A stretch of 64,000 bases of DNA. Source: Amycolatopsis balhimycina FH 1894. GTDB taxonomy: Bacteria; Actinomycetota; Actinomycetes; Mycobacteriales; Pseudonocardiaceae. The notes below the pieces were generated by a model. The model was not told the origin of the DNA, made no database searches, and saw nothing but the letters and a program-made list of their open reading frames with translations. Within the stretch, counting starts at the first letter, position 1. Each line of letters opens with the position of its first letter. Where the stretch lies: positions 9,871,508 to 9,935,507 of the forward strand of contig NZ_KB913037.1 of assembly GCF_000384295.1 (NCBI RefSeq). Reading direction: 5' to 3'. This document shows positions 44,229-54,379 of this stretch, piece after piece. A program made the position numbers and the translations under genes.

Positions 44229-47200
44229 GCGCGCCGGACGCCGCCGCGATCCGCGCCTGGCTGACCGCGCGGATCGGCGAGGCCGACCTCGACCGGCCCC
44301 TGCACGAAACCGGACTGTCCTCACGGGACGCGACGGTCCTCGCCGCCGACCTCGGCCGGTTCGTCGGCCGCCCGCTCGCGCCGACGCTGGTCTGGCGGTA
44401 CCCGACGATCACCGCGCTCGCCGACCATCTGTCCACTGTGGAGTCGGAGGCGGCGTACGTACCCCTGCGGGAGGACGGGGAACCGATCGCGGTCGTCGGC
44501 CTCGGCTGCCGCCTGCCGGGCGGGATCGAATCCCCGGAGGCGTTCTGGCGGTTCCTCGACGCCGGCGGCGACGGCATCGGCGAGGTCCCCGAAGGCCGCT
44601 GGGAGACATTCGCGCCGGCCGAAGACCTCGCCGGTGTGCCCGCGCGCGGAGGCTTCCTCTCGGACGTCGCCGGGTTCGACGCGGAGTTCTTCGGCATCAC
44701 CCCGCGCGAGGCCGAGGCGATGGACCCGCAGCAGCGGCTCCTCCTTGAGGTCGTCTGGGCGGCGCTGGAGCACGCCGGCATCCCGCCGGGCCGCCTGCGC
44801 GGCAGCCGGACCGGCGTGTTCGTCGGGCTCTCGGCCACCGAGTACGGCTCCTTGACGATGACCGACGTTGCGGGGGTCGACGTCTGGTCGGGCACCGGGG
44901 CCGCGGCGAGCATCGCCGCGAACCGGCTGTCGTACCTGCTCGACCTGCGTGGCCCCAGCCTCACCCTCGACACGGCGTGTTCGTCGTCGCTGGTCGCGGT
45001 GCACCAGGCGGTGCAGAGCCTGCGCCGCGGCGAGAGCGAGACCGCGCTCGCGGCCGGGGTGAACGTGCTGCTGTCGCCGGGGATCACCGCCGGGTTCCAC
45101 CGCGCCGGGGTGCTGGCCGCGGACGGCCGTTGCAAGCCGTTCGACGCCGGCGCCGACGGCATCGCCCGCGGCGAGGGCTGCGGGGTGGTGGTGCTCAAGC
45201 CGCTGCGGGCGGCGCGGCGAGCGGGGGACCGGGTGCTGGCGGTGATCCGCGGCAGCGCGGTGAACTCCGACGGCCGCTCCAACGGCCTGACCGCACCCAA
45301 CCCGGACGCCCAGGCCGCCCTGCTGCGTGACGCGTACGCGGTGGCGGGCGTCGATCCGTCCTCTGTGGACTACGTCGAGGCGCACGGAACCGGGACGCCG
45401 CTGGGTGATCCGCTGGAGGCGGGCGCGCTGGCCGCGGTGCTCGGGGCGGAGCGCGAACCGGGCCGTCCGTTGCTGCTCGGCTCGGTGAAGAGCAACCTGG
45501 GCCACCTCGAAGGCGCGGCGGGGATCGCCGGGCTGCTCAAGGTGGTGCTGGCGATGACGCACCGGCGGGTGCCGCCGAGCCTGCACTTCCGGGCGCCGAA
45601 CCCGCACATCGACTTCACCGGGTTGAAGGTGGTCGCGGAGGGCACGGACTGGCCGCGCTATTCCGGGACCGCCCGGGCCGGGGTGTCGGCGTTCGGGTTC
45701 GGCGGCACCAACGCGCACGTCGTGCTGGAGGAGTGGCCCGCGGCGGCGTTCCCGCCCCGCGGCGGTTTGGACGGCCCGGAAGTGTTCGCGCTTTCGGCTC
45801 GCTCGGCCGAAGTGCTGCGGGCGCGGGCCGCGGAGCTGGCGGACTGGCTCGAGGACGGGGAAGTCCCGCTCGACGCGGTCGCGGCAACGCTCGCCCACCG
45901 GCGCGAACACCTGCCGGTCCGCGGCGCGGTGGTCGGCGAGAGCCGGGACGAAGTGGTCACGGCGTTGCGCGAGCTGGCCGCGGGCCGAGGAATCACGAGC
46001 GGCCCGGCTGATGGTGCCAAGCGCCCCAATGTGGCGTTGGGTGCGCTGGATGCACCCAACGCCACATTGGGGCGTTCGGGCGTCGTCTTCGTGTTCTCCG
46101 GTTATGGCTCGCAGTGGAGCGGGATGGGGCGTCTGCTGACGCGCTTCGAGCCCGCCTTCCGGGCGGAGATCGACGCGCTCGATCCCGTCTTCCGCGACGG
46201 CGCCGGGTTTTCCCTCCGGGAGGCGCTCGAAGGCGAACTCCCCGGCCTGGCCGCGACCCAGCTCGCCTTGTTCGGGATGCAGCTGGCCCTCGCCGCGCTG
46301 TGGCGGGCGCACGGCGTCACTCCGGCCGCGGTGCTCGGGCATTCCATGGGTGAAGTCGCCGCCGCCGTTGTCGCCGGGGCGCTCGACGTCACCGGTGGCC
46401 TGCGGATCATGGCCGCGCGGGCGCGGCTGCTCGCCGAACTCGACCTGGGTGGCGGCGGTGCCATGGCCGTCGTCGAGCTTTCGCCGGCCGAGGTCGCGGA
46501 GTTCCCCGAAGTCACCGTCGCGGTGTACGCGTCACCCACCCAGTGCACGGTCAGCGGGCCCGCGGACCGGGTCGAGGCGCTGGTCGCCTACGCCGAAGAC
46601 CTCGGCAGGCTGGCCCGGCGGCTGCCGGTCGGCGGGGCCGGGCACTCCGCCGCCGTCGACCCCGTGCTCGGGCGGTTCCGCGCCGCGCTGGCCGGGCTCG
46701 TCCCCGGGCAACCCGAAATCCCTTGCTACAGCAGCGTTCTCGACGATCCGCGGGAAACGCCCGCGTTCGACGTCGAGTACTGGGCGGCGAACCTGCGCCG
46801 CCCGGTGCGGTTCAGCCAGGCGCTCGAGGCGGCGGCCGCCGACGGCCACACCGTCTTCGCCGAGATCTCACCCCACCCAGTGGCGCTGGCCGCGATCGAG
46901 CAGACCACCGGCGAAACCGGTCTGGCCTCGGCGAGCCGCCGCATCGACGAGCGGACGGCGTTCCTGACCAGCCTCGCCCGGCTGCACGTCGGCGGCCACT
47001 CCGGGGTGCTGGCCGCTCGCCCCGGGACACCGCCGGTCGAGCTGCCCGGCCCGGTCTGGCGGCACCGGCGGTTCTGGCCGCGCCGCACGGTCCGCTCCGG
47101 CGGCGCCCATCCGCTGCTGGGCGTGCACATCGAACACCCAGGCGGCCACCTGTGGCGCGGGGACGCCGGCACCGCCGCGGTGCCGTGGCTGGCCGACCAC

Positions 47201-50200
47201 ACCGTGCGCGGCGAACCCGTGTTCCCGGCGACCGGCTTCCTCGAACTGGCGCTGGCCGCGGCCGGTCCCCATGGGCGCGTCCTCGACCTCGAACTGCGCG
47301 AGCTGCTCCCGCTGGCCGAGCACACCGAGGTGACGACCGGACTCACCGGCACCGAGTTCAGCGTGCACGCCAAGTCCGCGCGCGGCGACTGGGTCCGGCA
47401 CGCCACCGCGCGGATCGGCACCGGCGGGACGCCGTCACCGCCGTTCGGGGAAGCCGGCGGCGACCCGGTCGACCTCTACCGGGCCCTGGCCGACCTGGGC
47501 CAGTCCTACGGCCCGGCCTTCCGCGGCCTGCGCCGGGTGACCGCCGTGCCGGGCCACGCGTCGGCGTCGATCGCGCTGCCCGAAGCCGACCACCCCGCCT
47601 ACGTGCTGCACCCCGCGCTCGCCGACGCCTGCCTGCACGCGCTGGCCGCGGCCGTCGGCGAAGCGGATGCCCTTTACGTGCCGCTCGCGGTGGCCGAAGT
47701 GGTGGTCGCCGGCGATCCGCGCCGCGGGGTGCGGGTGGACGCGGTGCTCGGCGAATCCGGGGACGGCGTGCTCGGCAGTGTCCAGCTGGTCGACGCCGAC
47801 GACGTCGTCCTCGTGGAGTTCCGCGACGTCTACTGCCGCCGGCTCCGCGGCACGGCGTCGGCGAGGCTGCTGTTCGAGGCGGCCTGGCAGCCGGCCGAAC
47901 TGCCCGCCGCGCCGGCGCGGGCCCACCGCTGGATCGTGCTGACCGACGGCGAATGCGCCGGGGACGACGTGCGGACAGCCCGCCTCGGCGACCGGCGGCA
48001 GCTGGCGAAGCTGCTGCGAGACGGCGAAGTGACCGCGGTGCTCGCGATGCTCGCCCGCGACGCGGCGCCGGATCCGATGGGCGCCGCGCGGCTGGTCGAG
48101 ACGCTGACCGGCGTCGTCGCCGAACTGGCCGAGCTGCCCGTGCCGCCCCGGTTGTGGCTGGTCGGCACCGGGGCGCAGAGCGTCCTGCCCGGCGAGCGGG
48201 GCGACCCCGGCCCGGCGGCGCTGCGCGGGCTCGTGCGGGTGCTCGCCTTCGAACACCCCGAACTCCGGGTGAGCCAGGCCGACTTCGACGGCGACGCGGC
48301 CCGGCTGTGGGACGAAGTCCGCGCGGACGGGCCGGACGACGAAGTCGCCTGGCGCGAGGGCGTCCGGTACACCCGGCAGCTGGTCCGCCCCGCGCTCGGT
48401 GATCCGGTGCGCGAGCCGGTCCGCGAAGGCGCGTACGTCATCACCGGCGGGCTCGGCGGCCTGGGCCTCGCCGCGGCGAAGTGGCTGATCGGACGGGGTG
48501 CGACGCGGCTGGTGCTGAACGGCAGGCACGCCGCCGACCCCGGCCTCGGCGACCTGGGCGCCGACGTCCGGGTGGTGCCCGGCGACATCGCCGAGCCGGG
48601 CACGGCGGAGCAGCTGGTCGCGGCGGCCGTCGACGGAGGTGTGCCGCTTCGCGGGGTGTTGCACGCTGCCGGTGTCCTGGCCGACGGCGCCGCGATCACC
48701 CTCGACGCGGACGCGCTCGACGCCGTCTGGCGGCCGAAGGCGCTCGGGGCCTGGCGGCTGCACCAGGCGACCGCCGGGCACGAACCCGACTGGTGGCTGG
48801 TCTACTCGTCGGCGGCCGCGCTGTTCGGGTCGCCGGGTCAGACCGCGTACGCCACCGCGAACGCGTGGGCCGACGCCCTGGTCGCGTGGCGCCGGGCCCA
48901 GGGCCTCCCGGCGGCGACGATCGGCTGGGGCGCGTGGGGCGAGGTCGGTGCCGCGGCCGGCTCGGCCAACCCGGTGCTCGACCCGCTCGGCACCGAGGAG
49001 GCACTGGGCGCCCTGGACGACGTCCTGGCGCGCGACCGCGCTTCGACCGGCGTGGCCCGGGTGAACTCCGCGACCGTGCTGGAGCTGTTCCCGAGGCTGG
49101 CCGACCGCCCGTTCTTCGCGCTCTTCGCGCCGCGGACCGAATCGTCCACTTGGGACGGTCTGGACGCGCTGCGCGCCGTCCCGCCGGACGCCGCACAGGC
49201 CGCGATCGCCGGCCACCTGGCCGGGCTCGTCGCGGACCTGCTCGGCCTGGCCGAGGTCGACCGGACCGTGCCGCTCACCCAGCTCGGCCTGGACTCGCTG
49301 TCGGCGATGCGGGCCCGCGGCGCGGTGGAACGCGACTTCGGCCTGCCGCTGCCGATCCCGCTGCTCCTGCGCGGGGCCAGCCTGGCGGAGCTGGCCGGGC
49401 ACCTCGCCGAGCAGGCCGGCTTCGGATCCGCCGCGTCGCGCGAGCCCGTCACCGCCGGGCCGCGAGACCCGGCCGAACGCTGGGTGGCCCGGCGCTGGCA
49501 GGCCGAACTGGGCGGGCCGGAGCCGGGCGTGCACGACGACTTCTTCGCCGCGGGCGGCGATCCGGAGCGGGCGCAGCGGCTGTGGTCGGTCTTCGCCGAG
49601 GAGCTCGAAGCGGTACCCGCCGTCGAGCGGCTGTTCGCGATGCCGACGGTCGCCGCGATCGCCGACCTGCTGCGCGCGGAGCTCGAAGGCCACGGCGGCG
49701 GCCCGGTGCGGCTGCTGCGCGACGGCGTCGCCGAGCCGTTGTTCCTCTTCCACCCGGCCGGCGGGCCGACGAGCGTCTACCGCGAGCTCGTGCGGCTGCT
49801 GCCCGAAGGCCAGCCGGTGTACGGGTTCGAACGGATCGACGAGGACACCGTCGAGGCCAAGGGGGCTCGGTACCTCGCACTGATCCGCGAAATCCAGCCA
49901 CACGGCCCGTACCGGCTGGGCGGCTGGTCGTTCGGCGGCTGCCTGGCGCACGAGACGGCGCGCCTGCTGACTGCGGCGGGGGAGCGGGTCGAGCTGGTCG
50001 TCCTGATCGACACGATCCTGCCGCTGCCGGACACCGGAACCCCGGCGGAAGAGCTGCTGCTGGAACGCTTCGACCGGTTCGCCGACCACGTGTCGCGGAC
50101 GTACGGGGTGCCGTTCTCGGTGCCGCGCGAGGAGCTGGCGCGGCTGGACGAGGACGCCCAGATCCGGTGGGTCATGGAGAAACTGACCGAATACGTGCCG

Positions 50201-50506
50201 AACATGGGCGCCGGCGTCCTGCGCCACCAGTACGAGTCCTATGTGGACGCCCGGGTCGCCGAGCGGTACGCACCGGGCCGTTACGACGGCCGCGTCCTGC
50301 TGCTGCGGGCCGGGGAGCCGCACCCGCTGACCACGACGCTCGACCCGCGGTACCTGCGCACCGACGACACCCTCGGCTGGGACGAGTTCTGCGGCGCGCT
50401 CGAAGTGGTGCGGGTCCCCGGCGACCACGTGTCGATGATCGATCCACCCCATGTGCGGACGCTCGCGGTGGCGCTGGCCGAGCGGCTCGGGGCGGTGGTG
50501 CGGTGA
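44225..50506 (+). CDS. Pks13-like type I PKS: ACP-KS-AT-DH-KR-ACP-(inactive carrier)-TE
   Basis: 2093 residues. An N-terminal carrier (1-75) has the Pks13-type GLSSRD at 30-35. KS (85-510) has [15 protein letters not shown] and [11 protein letters not shown] (about 620-930) has GHSMGE near 707 and GAGH where HAFH or YASH is usual. DH (about 955-1215) has [10 protein letters not shown] near 991 and DACLH. KR (about 1400-1580) has TGGLGGLG and YATAN. ACP (1645-1720) has GLDSL. A second carrier-like domain (1755-1825) reads AGGDP, lacking the modified Ser. TE (1840-2090) has GWSFGG near 1902 and GDHVSM. It would accept an acyl chain from the upstream FAAL and a carboxylated acyl-CoA made with AccD4. 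Unlike Pks13 it contains DH and KR. Confidence 0.93.
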   Translation: MSAPDAAAIRAWLTARIGEADLDRPLHETGLSSRDATVLAADLGRFVGRPLAPTLVWRYPTITALADHLSTVESEAAYVPLREDGEPIAVVGLGCRLPGGIESPEAFWRFLDAGGDGIGEVPEGRWETFAPAEDLAGVPARGGFLSDVAGFDAEFFGITPREAEAMDPQQRLLLEVVWAALEHAGIPPGRLRGSRTGVFVGLSATEYGSLTMTDVAGVDVWSGTGAAASIAANRLSYLLDLRGPSLTLDTACSSSLVAVHQAVQSLRRGESETALAAGVNVLLSPGITAGFHRAGVLAADGRCKPFDAGADGIARGEGCGVVVLKPLRAARRAGDRVLAVIRGSAVNSDGRSNGLTAPNPDAQAALLRDAYAVAGVDPSSVDYVEAHGTGTPLGDPLEAGALAAVLGAEREPGRPLLLGSVKSNLGHLEGAAGIAGLLKVVLAMTHRRVPPSLHFRAPNPHIDFTGLKVVAEGTDWPRYSGTARAGVSAFGFGGTNAHVVLEEWPAAAFPPRGGLDGPEVFALSARSAEVLRARAAELADWLEDGEVPLDAVAATLAHRREHLPVRGAVVGESRDEVVTALRELAAGRGITSGPADGAKRPNVALGALDAPNATLGRSGVVFVFSGYGSQWSGMGRLLTRFEPAFRAEIDALDPVFRDGAGFSLREALEGELPGLAATQLALFGMQLALAALWRAHGVTPAAVLGHSMGEVAAAVVAGALDVTGGLRIMAARARLLAELDLGGGGAMAVVELSPAEVAEFPEVTVAVYASPTQCTVSGPADRVEALVAYAEDLGRLARRLPVGGAGHSAAVDPVLGRFRAALAGLVPGQPEIPCYSSVLDDPRETPAFDVEYWAANLRRPVRFSQALEAAAADGHTVFAEISPHPVALAAIEQTTGETGLASASRRIDERTAFLTSLARLHVGGHSGVLAARPGTPPVELPGPVWRHRRFWPRRTVRSGGAHPLLGVHIEHPGGHLWRGDAGTAAVPWLADHTVRGEPVFPATGFLELALAAAGPHGRVLDLELRELLPLAEHTEVTTGLTGTEFSVHAKSARGDWVRHATARIGTGGTPSPPFGEAGGDPVDLYRALADLGQSYGPAFRGLRRVTAVPGHASASIALPEADHPAYVLHPALADACLHALAAAVGEADALYVPLAVAEVVVAGDPRRGVRVDAVLGESGDGVLGSVQLVDADDVVLVEFRDVYCRRLRGTASARLLFEAAWQPAELPAAPARAHRWIVLTDGECAGDDVRTARLGDRRQLAKLLRDGEVTAVLAMLARDAAPDPMGAARLVETLTGVVAELAELPVPPRLWLVGTGAQSVLPGERGDPGPAALRGLVRVLAFEHPELRVSQADFDGDAARLWDEVRADGPDDEVAWREGVRYTRQLVRPALGDPVREPVREGAYVITGGLGGLGLAAAKWLIGRGATRLVLNGRHAADPGLGDLGADVRVVPGDIAEPGTAEQLVAAAVDGGVPLRGVLHAAGVLADGAAITLDADALDAVWRPKALGAWRLHQATAGHEPDWWLVYSSAAALFGSPGQTAYATANAWADALVAWRRAQGLPAATIGWGAWGEVGAAAGSANPVLDPLGTEEALGALDDVLARDRASTGVARVNSATVLELFPRLADRPFFALFAPRTESSTWDGLDALRAVPPDAAQAAIAGHLAGLVADLLGLAEVDRTVPLTQLGLDSLSAMRARGAVERDFGLPLPIPLLLRGASLAELAGHLAEQAGFGSAASREPVTAGPRDPAERWVARRWQAELGGPEPGVHDDFFAAGGDPERAQRLWSVFAEELEAVPAVERLFAMPTVAAIADLLRAELEGHGGGPVRLLRDGVAEPLFLFHPAGGPTSVYRELVRLLPEGQPVYGFERIDEDTVEAKGARYLALIREIQPHGPYRLGGWSFGGCLAHETARLLTAAGERVELVVLIDTILPLPDTGTPAEELLLERFDRFADHVSRTYGVPFSVPREELARLDEDAQIRWVMEKLTEYVPNMGAGVLRHQYESYVDARVAERYAPGRYDGRVLLLRAGEPHPLTTTLDPRYLRTDDTLGWDEFCGALEVVRVPGDHVSMIDPPHVRTLAVALAERLGAVVR
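46022..46074. repeat. Hairpin repeat inserted in frame within the PKS KS-AT linker
   Basis: Perfect 23-bp arms (46022-46044 and 46052-46074, beginning CGCCCCAATGTGGCGTTGGG) with a 7-nt loop. It translates as [18 protein letters not shown] at about residues 600-617, between the KS and AT domains. The core CACATTGGGGC is related to the CACATTGAGGG of the 54321 element. Confidence 0.85.
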
Positions 50507-52083
50507 TGGACGAGCTGACCCCGACCACGGCGTTCCGGATCGCCGACCTCGCCGCCCGGCAGGACGAAGCCGTCCGGATCGCCGAGAAGCGGGCCGTCGA
50601 CCGGCAGCACGCCAAGGGGAAGCTGACCGCCCGCGAGCGCATCGGGCTGCTGCTGGACCCCGGGTCCTTCGTGGAGCTCGACCAGTTCGCGCGGCACCGC
50701 TGCGACGAGTTCGGGATGGACGCCCACCGCCCGTGGGGCGACGGCGTGGTCACCGGGCACGGCACCGTCGACGGCCGCCAGATCTGCGTGTTCTCCCAGG
50801 ACTTCAGCGTCTTCGGCGGCAGCATGGGGGAGGTCTCCGGCGAAAAGGTCCTCAAGGTGATGGACCTGGCCATGACCATCGGCTGCCCGGTCGTCGGGAT
50901 CAACGACTCCGGTGGCGCCCGGATCCAGGAAGGCGTCGTCTCGCTGGCGTACTACGCCGAGCTCGGCCGCCGCACCGCCCACGCCTCCGGCGTCATCCCG
51001 CAGATCTCGCTGATCATGGGCCCGTGCGCCGGCGGCGCGGTCTACGCCCCGGCGATGACCGACTTCACCGTGATGGTCGACGAAACGGCGCACATGTTCG
51101 TCACCGGCCCGGACGTCGTGCACGCCGTCACCGGCGAGCTCGTCACCGCCGAGGAGCTCGGCGGCGCGGCCGTGCAGAGCGAGGTGGCGGGCAACGCCCA
51201 CCACCGGGCCGCCGACGAGGAGGACGCGATCGACTGGGTGCAGACCCTGCTCGCGTATCTGCCCTCGAACAACCTCGACCCCGCGCCCGAGTACGCCGAC
51301 GACACCAGCCCCGACGTCACGGCCGCCGACCTCGAGCTCGACCGGCTGGTGCCCGACTCGCCGAACCAGACCTACGACATGGCCGAGCTGATCGCCCGGC
51401 TGGTCGACGACGGCGAGTTCACCGAGGTGCACAGTGCCTTCGCGGCCAACATGATCTGTGCCTTCGCCCGGGTTCAGGGCCGGACGGTCGGCGTCGTCGC
51501 GAACCAGCCGCGGCACCAGGCCGGCGTGCTCGACATCGACGCGTCCGAAAAGGCCGCCCGGTTCGTGCGCTTCTGCGACGCCTTCAACGTCCCGCTGCTC
51601 ACCCTGGCCGACGTCCCCGGCTACCTGCCGGGCACCGGGCAGGAACGCGGCGGGATCATCCGCCGTGGTGCCAAGCTGATCTACGCCTATTCCGAAGCGA
51701 CGGTGCCGAAGGTGACCGTGGTCGTCCGCAAGGCCTACGGCGGCGGCTACGCGGTGATGGGGTCCAAACACCTCGGCGCCGACGTCGCGATGGCCTGGCC
51801 CACCGCCGAAATCGCGGTGATGGGCGCCGAAGGCGCGGTGCAGGTGCTCTACCGGCGCGAGCTGGCCGCCCTGCCGCCCGAGGAGCGGGAGGCCGCCCGC
51901 CGACGGCTCACCGAGGAGTACCGCAAGCACCACGGTGGCCCGTACCTGGCCGCCGAACGTGGCTACGTCGACCAGGTCGTCACCCCGTCGCAAACCCGCC
52001 TGCAGGTCGCGCGGGCCCTGCGGACGCTCCGCACCAAACGGCAGGTCCTGCCGGCCAGGAAACACGGAAACATCCCCCTGTGA
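50506..52083 (+). CDS. Acyl-CoA carboxylase beta subunit (AccD4-like carboxyltransferase)
   Basis: 525 residues, close to mycobacterial AccD4 in length. It transfers CO2 from biotin (on a separate alpha subunit) to an acyl-CoA. The N-terminal crotonase-like half has the oxyanion stretch GGARIQEGV and [17 protein letters not shown]. The C-terminal half has [39 protein letters not shown] and [19 protein letters not shown]. The ATG overlaps the PKS stop by one base (TGATG). The gene order FAAL, PKS, AccD is that of the mycobacterial mycolate condensation operon, implying that it supplies a long 2-carboxyacyl-CoA extender to the PKS. Confidence 0.93.
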   Translation: MDELTPTTAFRIADLAARQDEAVRIAEKRAVDRQHAKGKLTARERIGLLLDPGSFVELDQFARHRCDEFGMDAHRPWGDGVVTGHGTVDGRQICVFSQDFSVFGGSMGEVSGEKVLKVMDLAMTIGCPVVGINDSGGARIQEGVVSLAYYAELGRRTAHASGVIPQISLIMGPCAGGAVYAPAMTDFTVMVDETAHMFVTGPDVVHAVTGELVTAEELGGAAVQSEVAGNAHHRAADEEDAIDWVQTLLAYLPSNNLDPAPEYADDTSPDVTAADLELDRLVPDSPNQTYDMAELIARLVDDGEFTEVHSAFAANMICAFARVQGRTVGVVANQPRHQAGVLDIDASEKAARFVRFCDAFNVPLLTLADVPGYLPGTGQERGGIIRRGAKLIYAYSEATVPKVTVVVRKAYGGGYAVMGSKHLGADVAMAWPTAEIAVMGAEGAVQVLYRRELAALPPEEREAARRRLTEEYRKHHGGPYLAAERGYVDQVVTPSQTRLQVARALRTLRTKRQVLPARKHGNIPL

Positions 52084-52094
52084 AGGAGACTTCG

Positions 52095-53069
52095 ATGCGA
52101 GCCATCCTGCTGATGCTGGCCGTCGTGGTCCTGCTGGGCGGCGGCCTCACCGCCGCCCAGGCGAGCCCCGCCGCCGTGGCCGACGACGGCGCGAAGGTCG
52201 TCCAGGAGACCTGGCTGGACGCCCGGACCGTCGACTTGAAGATCGACTCGCCGGCCCTGGGCACCACCGGGATGGTGCGGCTCATCGTCCCGGCGGGCTG
52301 GACCGCGCAGCCCACGCGGACCTGGCCGGTGCTGTTCCTGCTGCACGGCTGCTGCGAGCCGGTCGACTACCGCTCGTGGGACCAGTTCACCGACGTGAAG
52401 GCGTTCACCGCGAACAAGGACGCCCTCGTCGTGATGCCGACCGACGGGCCGGCCGGGATGTACACGAAGTGGTGGAACTTCGGCCTGAGCAACACGCCGG
52501 ACTGGGACACGTTCCACACCGCCGAAGTCCGCCAGATCGTCGAACGCGGGTACCGCGGCGGTACCCGCCGGGCGATCGCCGGGCTGTCGATCGGGGGCTA
52601 CGGCGCCCTCGCGTACGCGTTCCAGCACAAGGGGATGTTCGGCGCCGCGGCGTCCTACAGTGGCGTGCCGGACACGCTCTACCTGGGCATCCCGGCCTGG
52701 ATCGCCGGCATCCTGATCCGCACCGGGTCCTACAACATCGTGAGCCTCTGGGGCGACGTCTGGTCCATGAAGCCGCTGTGGTCCGCGCACAACCCGGCCG
52801 ACCACGTCGAGGACCTGCGCGGCACGGCGCTCTACGTCTCCTGTGGCAGCGGGCAGGCCGGGCCGCTCGACCCGGCCGGGGCGCAGGGCGACGTCCTGGA
52901 AACGTCGGCCCTGCTGTCGTCGCAGAGTTTCACCGACAAGCTGCGGCAGGCGAACGTCCCGGCGACGGTCGACTACTACGGGCCGGGCACCCACAGCTGG
53001 CCGTACTGGCAGCGCGCTCTCCACAACTCGTGGCCGGTCCTGTCCGGCGCGCTCGGCCTCCCGGCCTGA
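52095..53069 (+). CDS. Secreted antigen-85-like esterase/acyltransferase
   Basis: 324-residue exported alpha/beta hydrolase of the esterase D / antigen 85 (mycolyltransferase) family. The signal peptide ends at AQAS (residue ~28). FLLHGCCEPVDYRSW supplies the oxyanion region, the nucleophile Ser is in GLSIGGYGALAYA near residue 166, and the catalytic His in GTHSWPYWQRAL near residue 300. It lies 11 bp after the accD4-like gene with GAAGGAG before its ATG. In mycobacteria the equivalent FbpA-D proteins transfer mycolates to trehalose or the cell wall; by position this enzyme likely transfers or hydrolyses the PKS-derived acyl product outside the cell. Confidence 0.87.
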   Translation: MRAILLMLAVVVLLGGGLTAAQASPAAVADDGAKVVQETWLDARTVDLKIDSPALGTTGMVRLIVPAGWTAQPTRTWPVLFLLHGCCEPVDYRSWDQFTDVKAFTANKDALVVMPTDGPAGMYTKWWNFGLSNTPDWDTFHTAEVRQIVERGYRGGTRRAIAGLSIGGYGALAYAFQHKGMFGAAASYSGVPDTLYLGIPAWIAGILIRTGSYNIVSLWGDVWSMKPLWSAHNPADHVEDLRGTALYVSCGSGQAGPLDPAGAQGDVLETSALLSSQSFTDKLRQANVPATVDYYGPGTHSWPYWQRALHNSWPVLSGALGLPA

Positions 53070-53099
53070 GCGGAAGTCCCTGCTCCGATGGAGGTTGCG

Positions 53100-54314
53100 G
53101 TGAAGTCTGTCCGTTGGCGACGCGTGCTGTCGGCGCTCCTGGGCGTCTCCCTGGCGGCGTTGGGGGTGGTGGCGGCGAGCCCGGTCGCGGGCGCGGCGGC
53201 GGCACCGATCCTGCCCGGCCCGTTCGACGACTCCTTCTACACCCCGCCGTCCCCGCTGCCCGCCGGGAAACCCGGTGACGTCCTCCGCTGGCGGCCGTCG
53301 GTGCCGTTGCTGAACGCCGCCAACGCCGACGCCTGGCAGGTCATGTACCTCTCGACCAACGCGCAGGGCCGTCCGGACGCGGTGACCGGGACCGTCCTGG
53401 TGCCGAAGGGCGTCGACCCGGCCAAGGCGCCGATCGTCGGCTACGCCGTCGGGACGCAGGGCCCGGCGTTCAAGTGCACGGCGTCCAAGGCGATGGAGCG
53501 CGGCACGCTGTACGACCAGCCCGCCATCAACGACTCGCTGTCCAGCGGCTACGCCGTCGCGGTGACCGATTACGAAGGCTACTCGCCGACGACCGTGCCC
53601 ACCTACATCACCGGGCAGTCCATGGGGCCGGCCGTGATCGACTCGGTGCGGGCGGCGCAGAACCTCCCGTCGGCCAAGCTGGCCAAGAGCGCCAAGGTGA
53701 TCTTCCAGGGGTACTCCCAGGGCGGCGGCGGATCGATGTGGGCCGGGGAGAAGCAGCCTGCGTATGCGCCTGAGCTGAACGTCGTCGGCGTCGTCGCCGG
53801 CGGGGTGCCCGCCGACCTGACCGAGGTCGCCAAGGGTCTCGACGGCTACGTCGGCTTCGGGTTCCTGGCCTTCTCCTCGATCGGGCTCGACGCGGCGTAC
53901 CCGGACCTGAAGCTGGATTCCTTCCTCAACGACACGGGCCGTCAGCAGCTGGCCGACGCGAAGAAGAACGCGTGCATGCTGGAACTGCTGCTGAACTACT
54001 CGTTCAAGAAGATCAGCGACTTCACGACGTCCGATCCGCTGGGCACCCCGCAGTGGCAGGCGAGGCTGGCGCAGAACAAGCTGGGCTCGAACCCGCCGCG
54101 GGTGCCGGTCTTCCAGTACCACGCGAGCACCGACGAGATCGTCAACACCCCGCAGGCGGAGACGCTGCGCCGGACGTACTGCGCGGCCGGGGTCCGCGAG
54201 CAGTGGAGCACCTACGTCGCCGACCACGTCACCGGCGTCCTCGCCGGGAACTCCGACGCCCACCAATGGATCGTGAAGCGGTTCAACGGCGAAACCGCAC
54301 CGACGAACTGCTGA
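53100..54314 (+). CDS. Secretory lipase (LIP family)
   Basis: 404-residue exported lipase. The signal peptide (VKSVRWRRVLSALLGVSLAA, cleavage near residue 36) is followed by a mature region with FDDSFYTPPSPLP, the Asp/Gly-rich TDYEGYSP, the nucleophile Ser in FQGYSQGGGGSMWAG near residue 208, and a C-terminal Asp/His in ASTDEIV and DAHQWIVKRF. The GTG at 53100 was preferred over the ATG at 53088 because GGAGG lies 5 nt before it and the resulting n-region is positively charged. It follows the Ag85-like gene by 30 bp, probably in the same operon, and ends at a long hairpin shared with the convergent cutinase gene. Confidence 0.87.
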   Translation: MKSVRWRRVLSALLGVSLAALGVVAASPVAGAAAAPILPGPFDDSFYTPPSPLPAGKPGDVLRWRPSVPLLNAANADAWQVMYLSTNAQGRPDAVTGTVLVPKGVDPAKAPIVGYAVGTQGPAFKCTASKAMERGTLYDQPAINDSLSSGYAVAVTDYEGYSPTTVPTYITGQSMGPAVIDSVRAAQNLPSAKLAKSAKVIFQGYSQGGGGSMWAGEKQPAYAPELNVVGVVAGGVPADLTEVAKGLDGYVGFGFLAFSSIGLDAAYPDLKLDSFLNDTGRQQLADAKKNACMLELLLNYSFKKISDFTTSDPLGTPQWQARLAQNKLGSNPPRVPVFQYHASTDEIVNTPQAETLRRTYCAAGVREQWSTYVADHVTGVLAGNSDAHQWIVKRFNGETAPTNC

Positions 54315-54320
54315 GGAATG

Positions 54321-54371
54321 CCGTGAATGGCACATTGAGGGACTCTACGTCCCTCAATGTGCCATTCACGG
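54321..54371. repeat. Long hairpin repeat (family B) between convergent genes; likely terminator
   Basis: Perfect 23-bp arms (54321-54343 and 54349-54371, beginning CCGTGAATGGCACATTGAGG) with a 5-nt loop. It occupies almost the whole gap between the convergent lipase (stop 54314) and cutinase (stop 54380) genes. Confidence 0.82.
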
Positions 54372-54379
54372 ACTTGGCG

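Noticed and set aside
47435..50452. A 1005-codon open frame on the minus strand across the PKS
   Set aside because: Shadow of the PKS in high-GC DNA; no start signals or domains.
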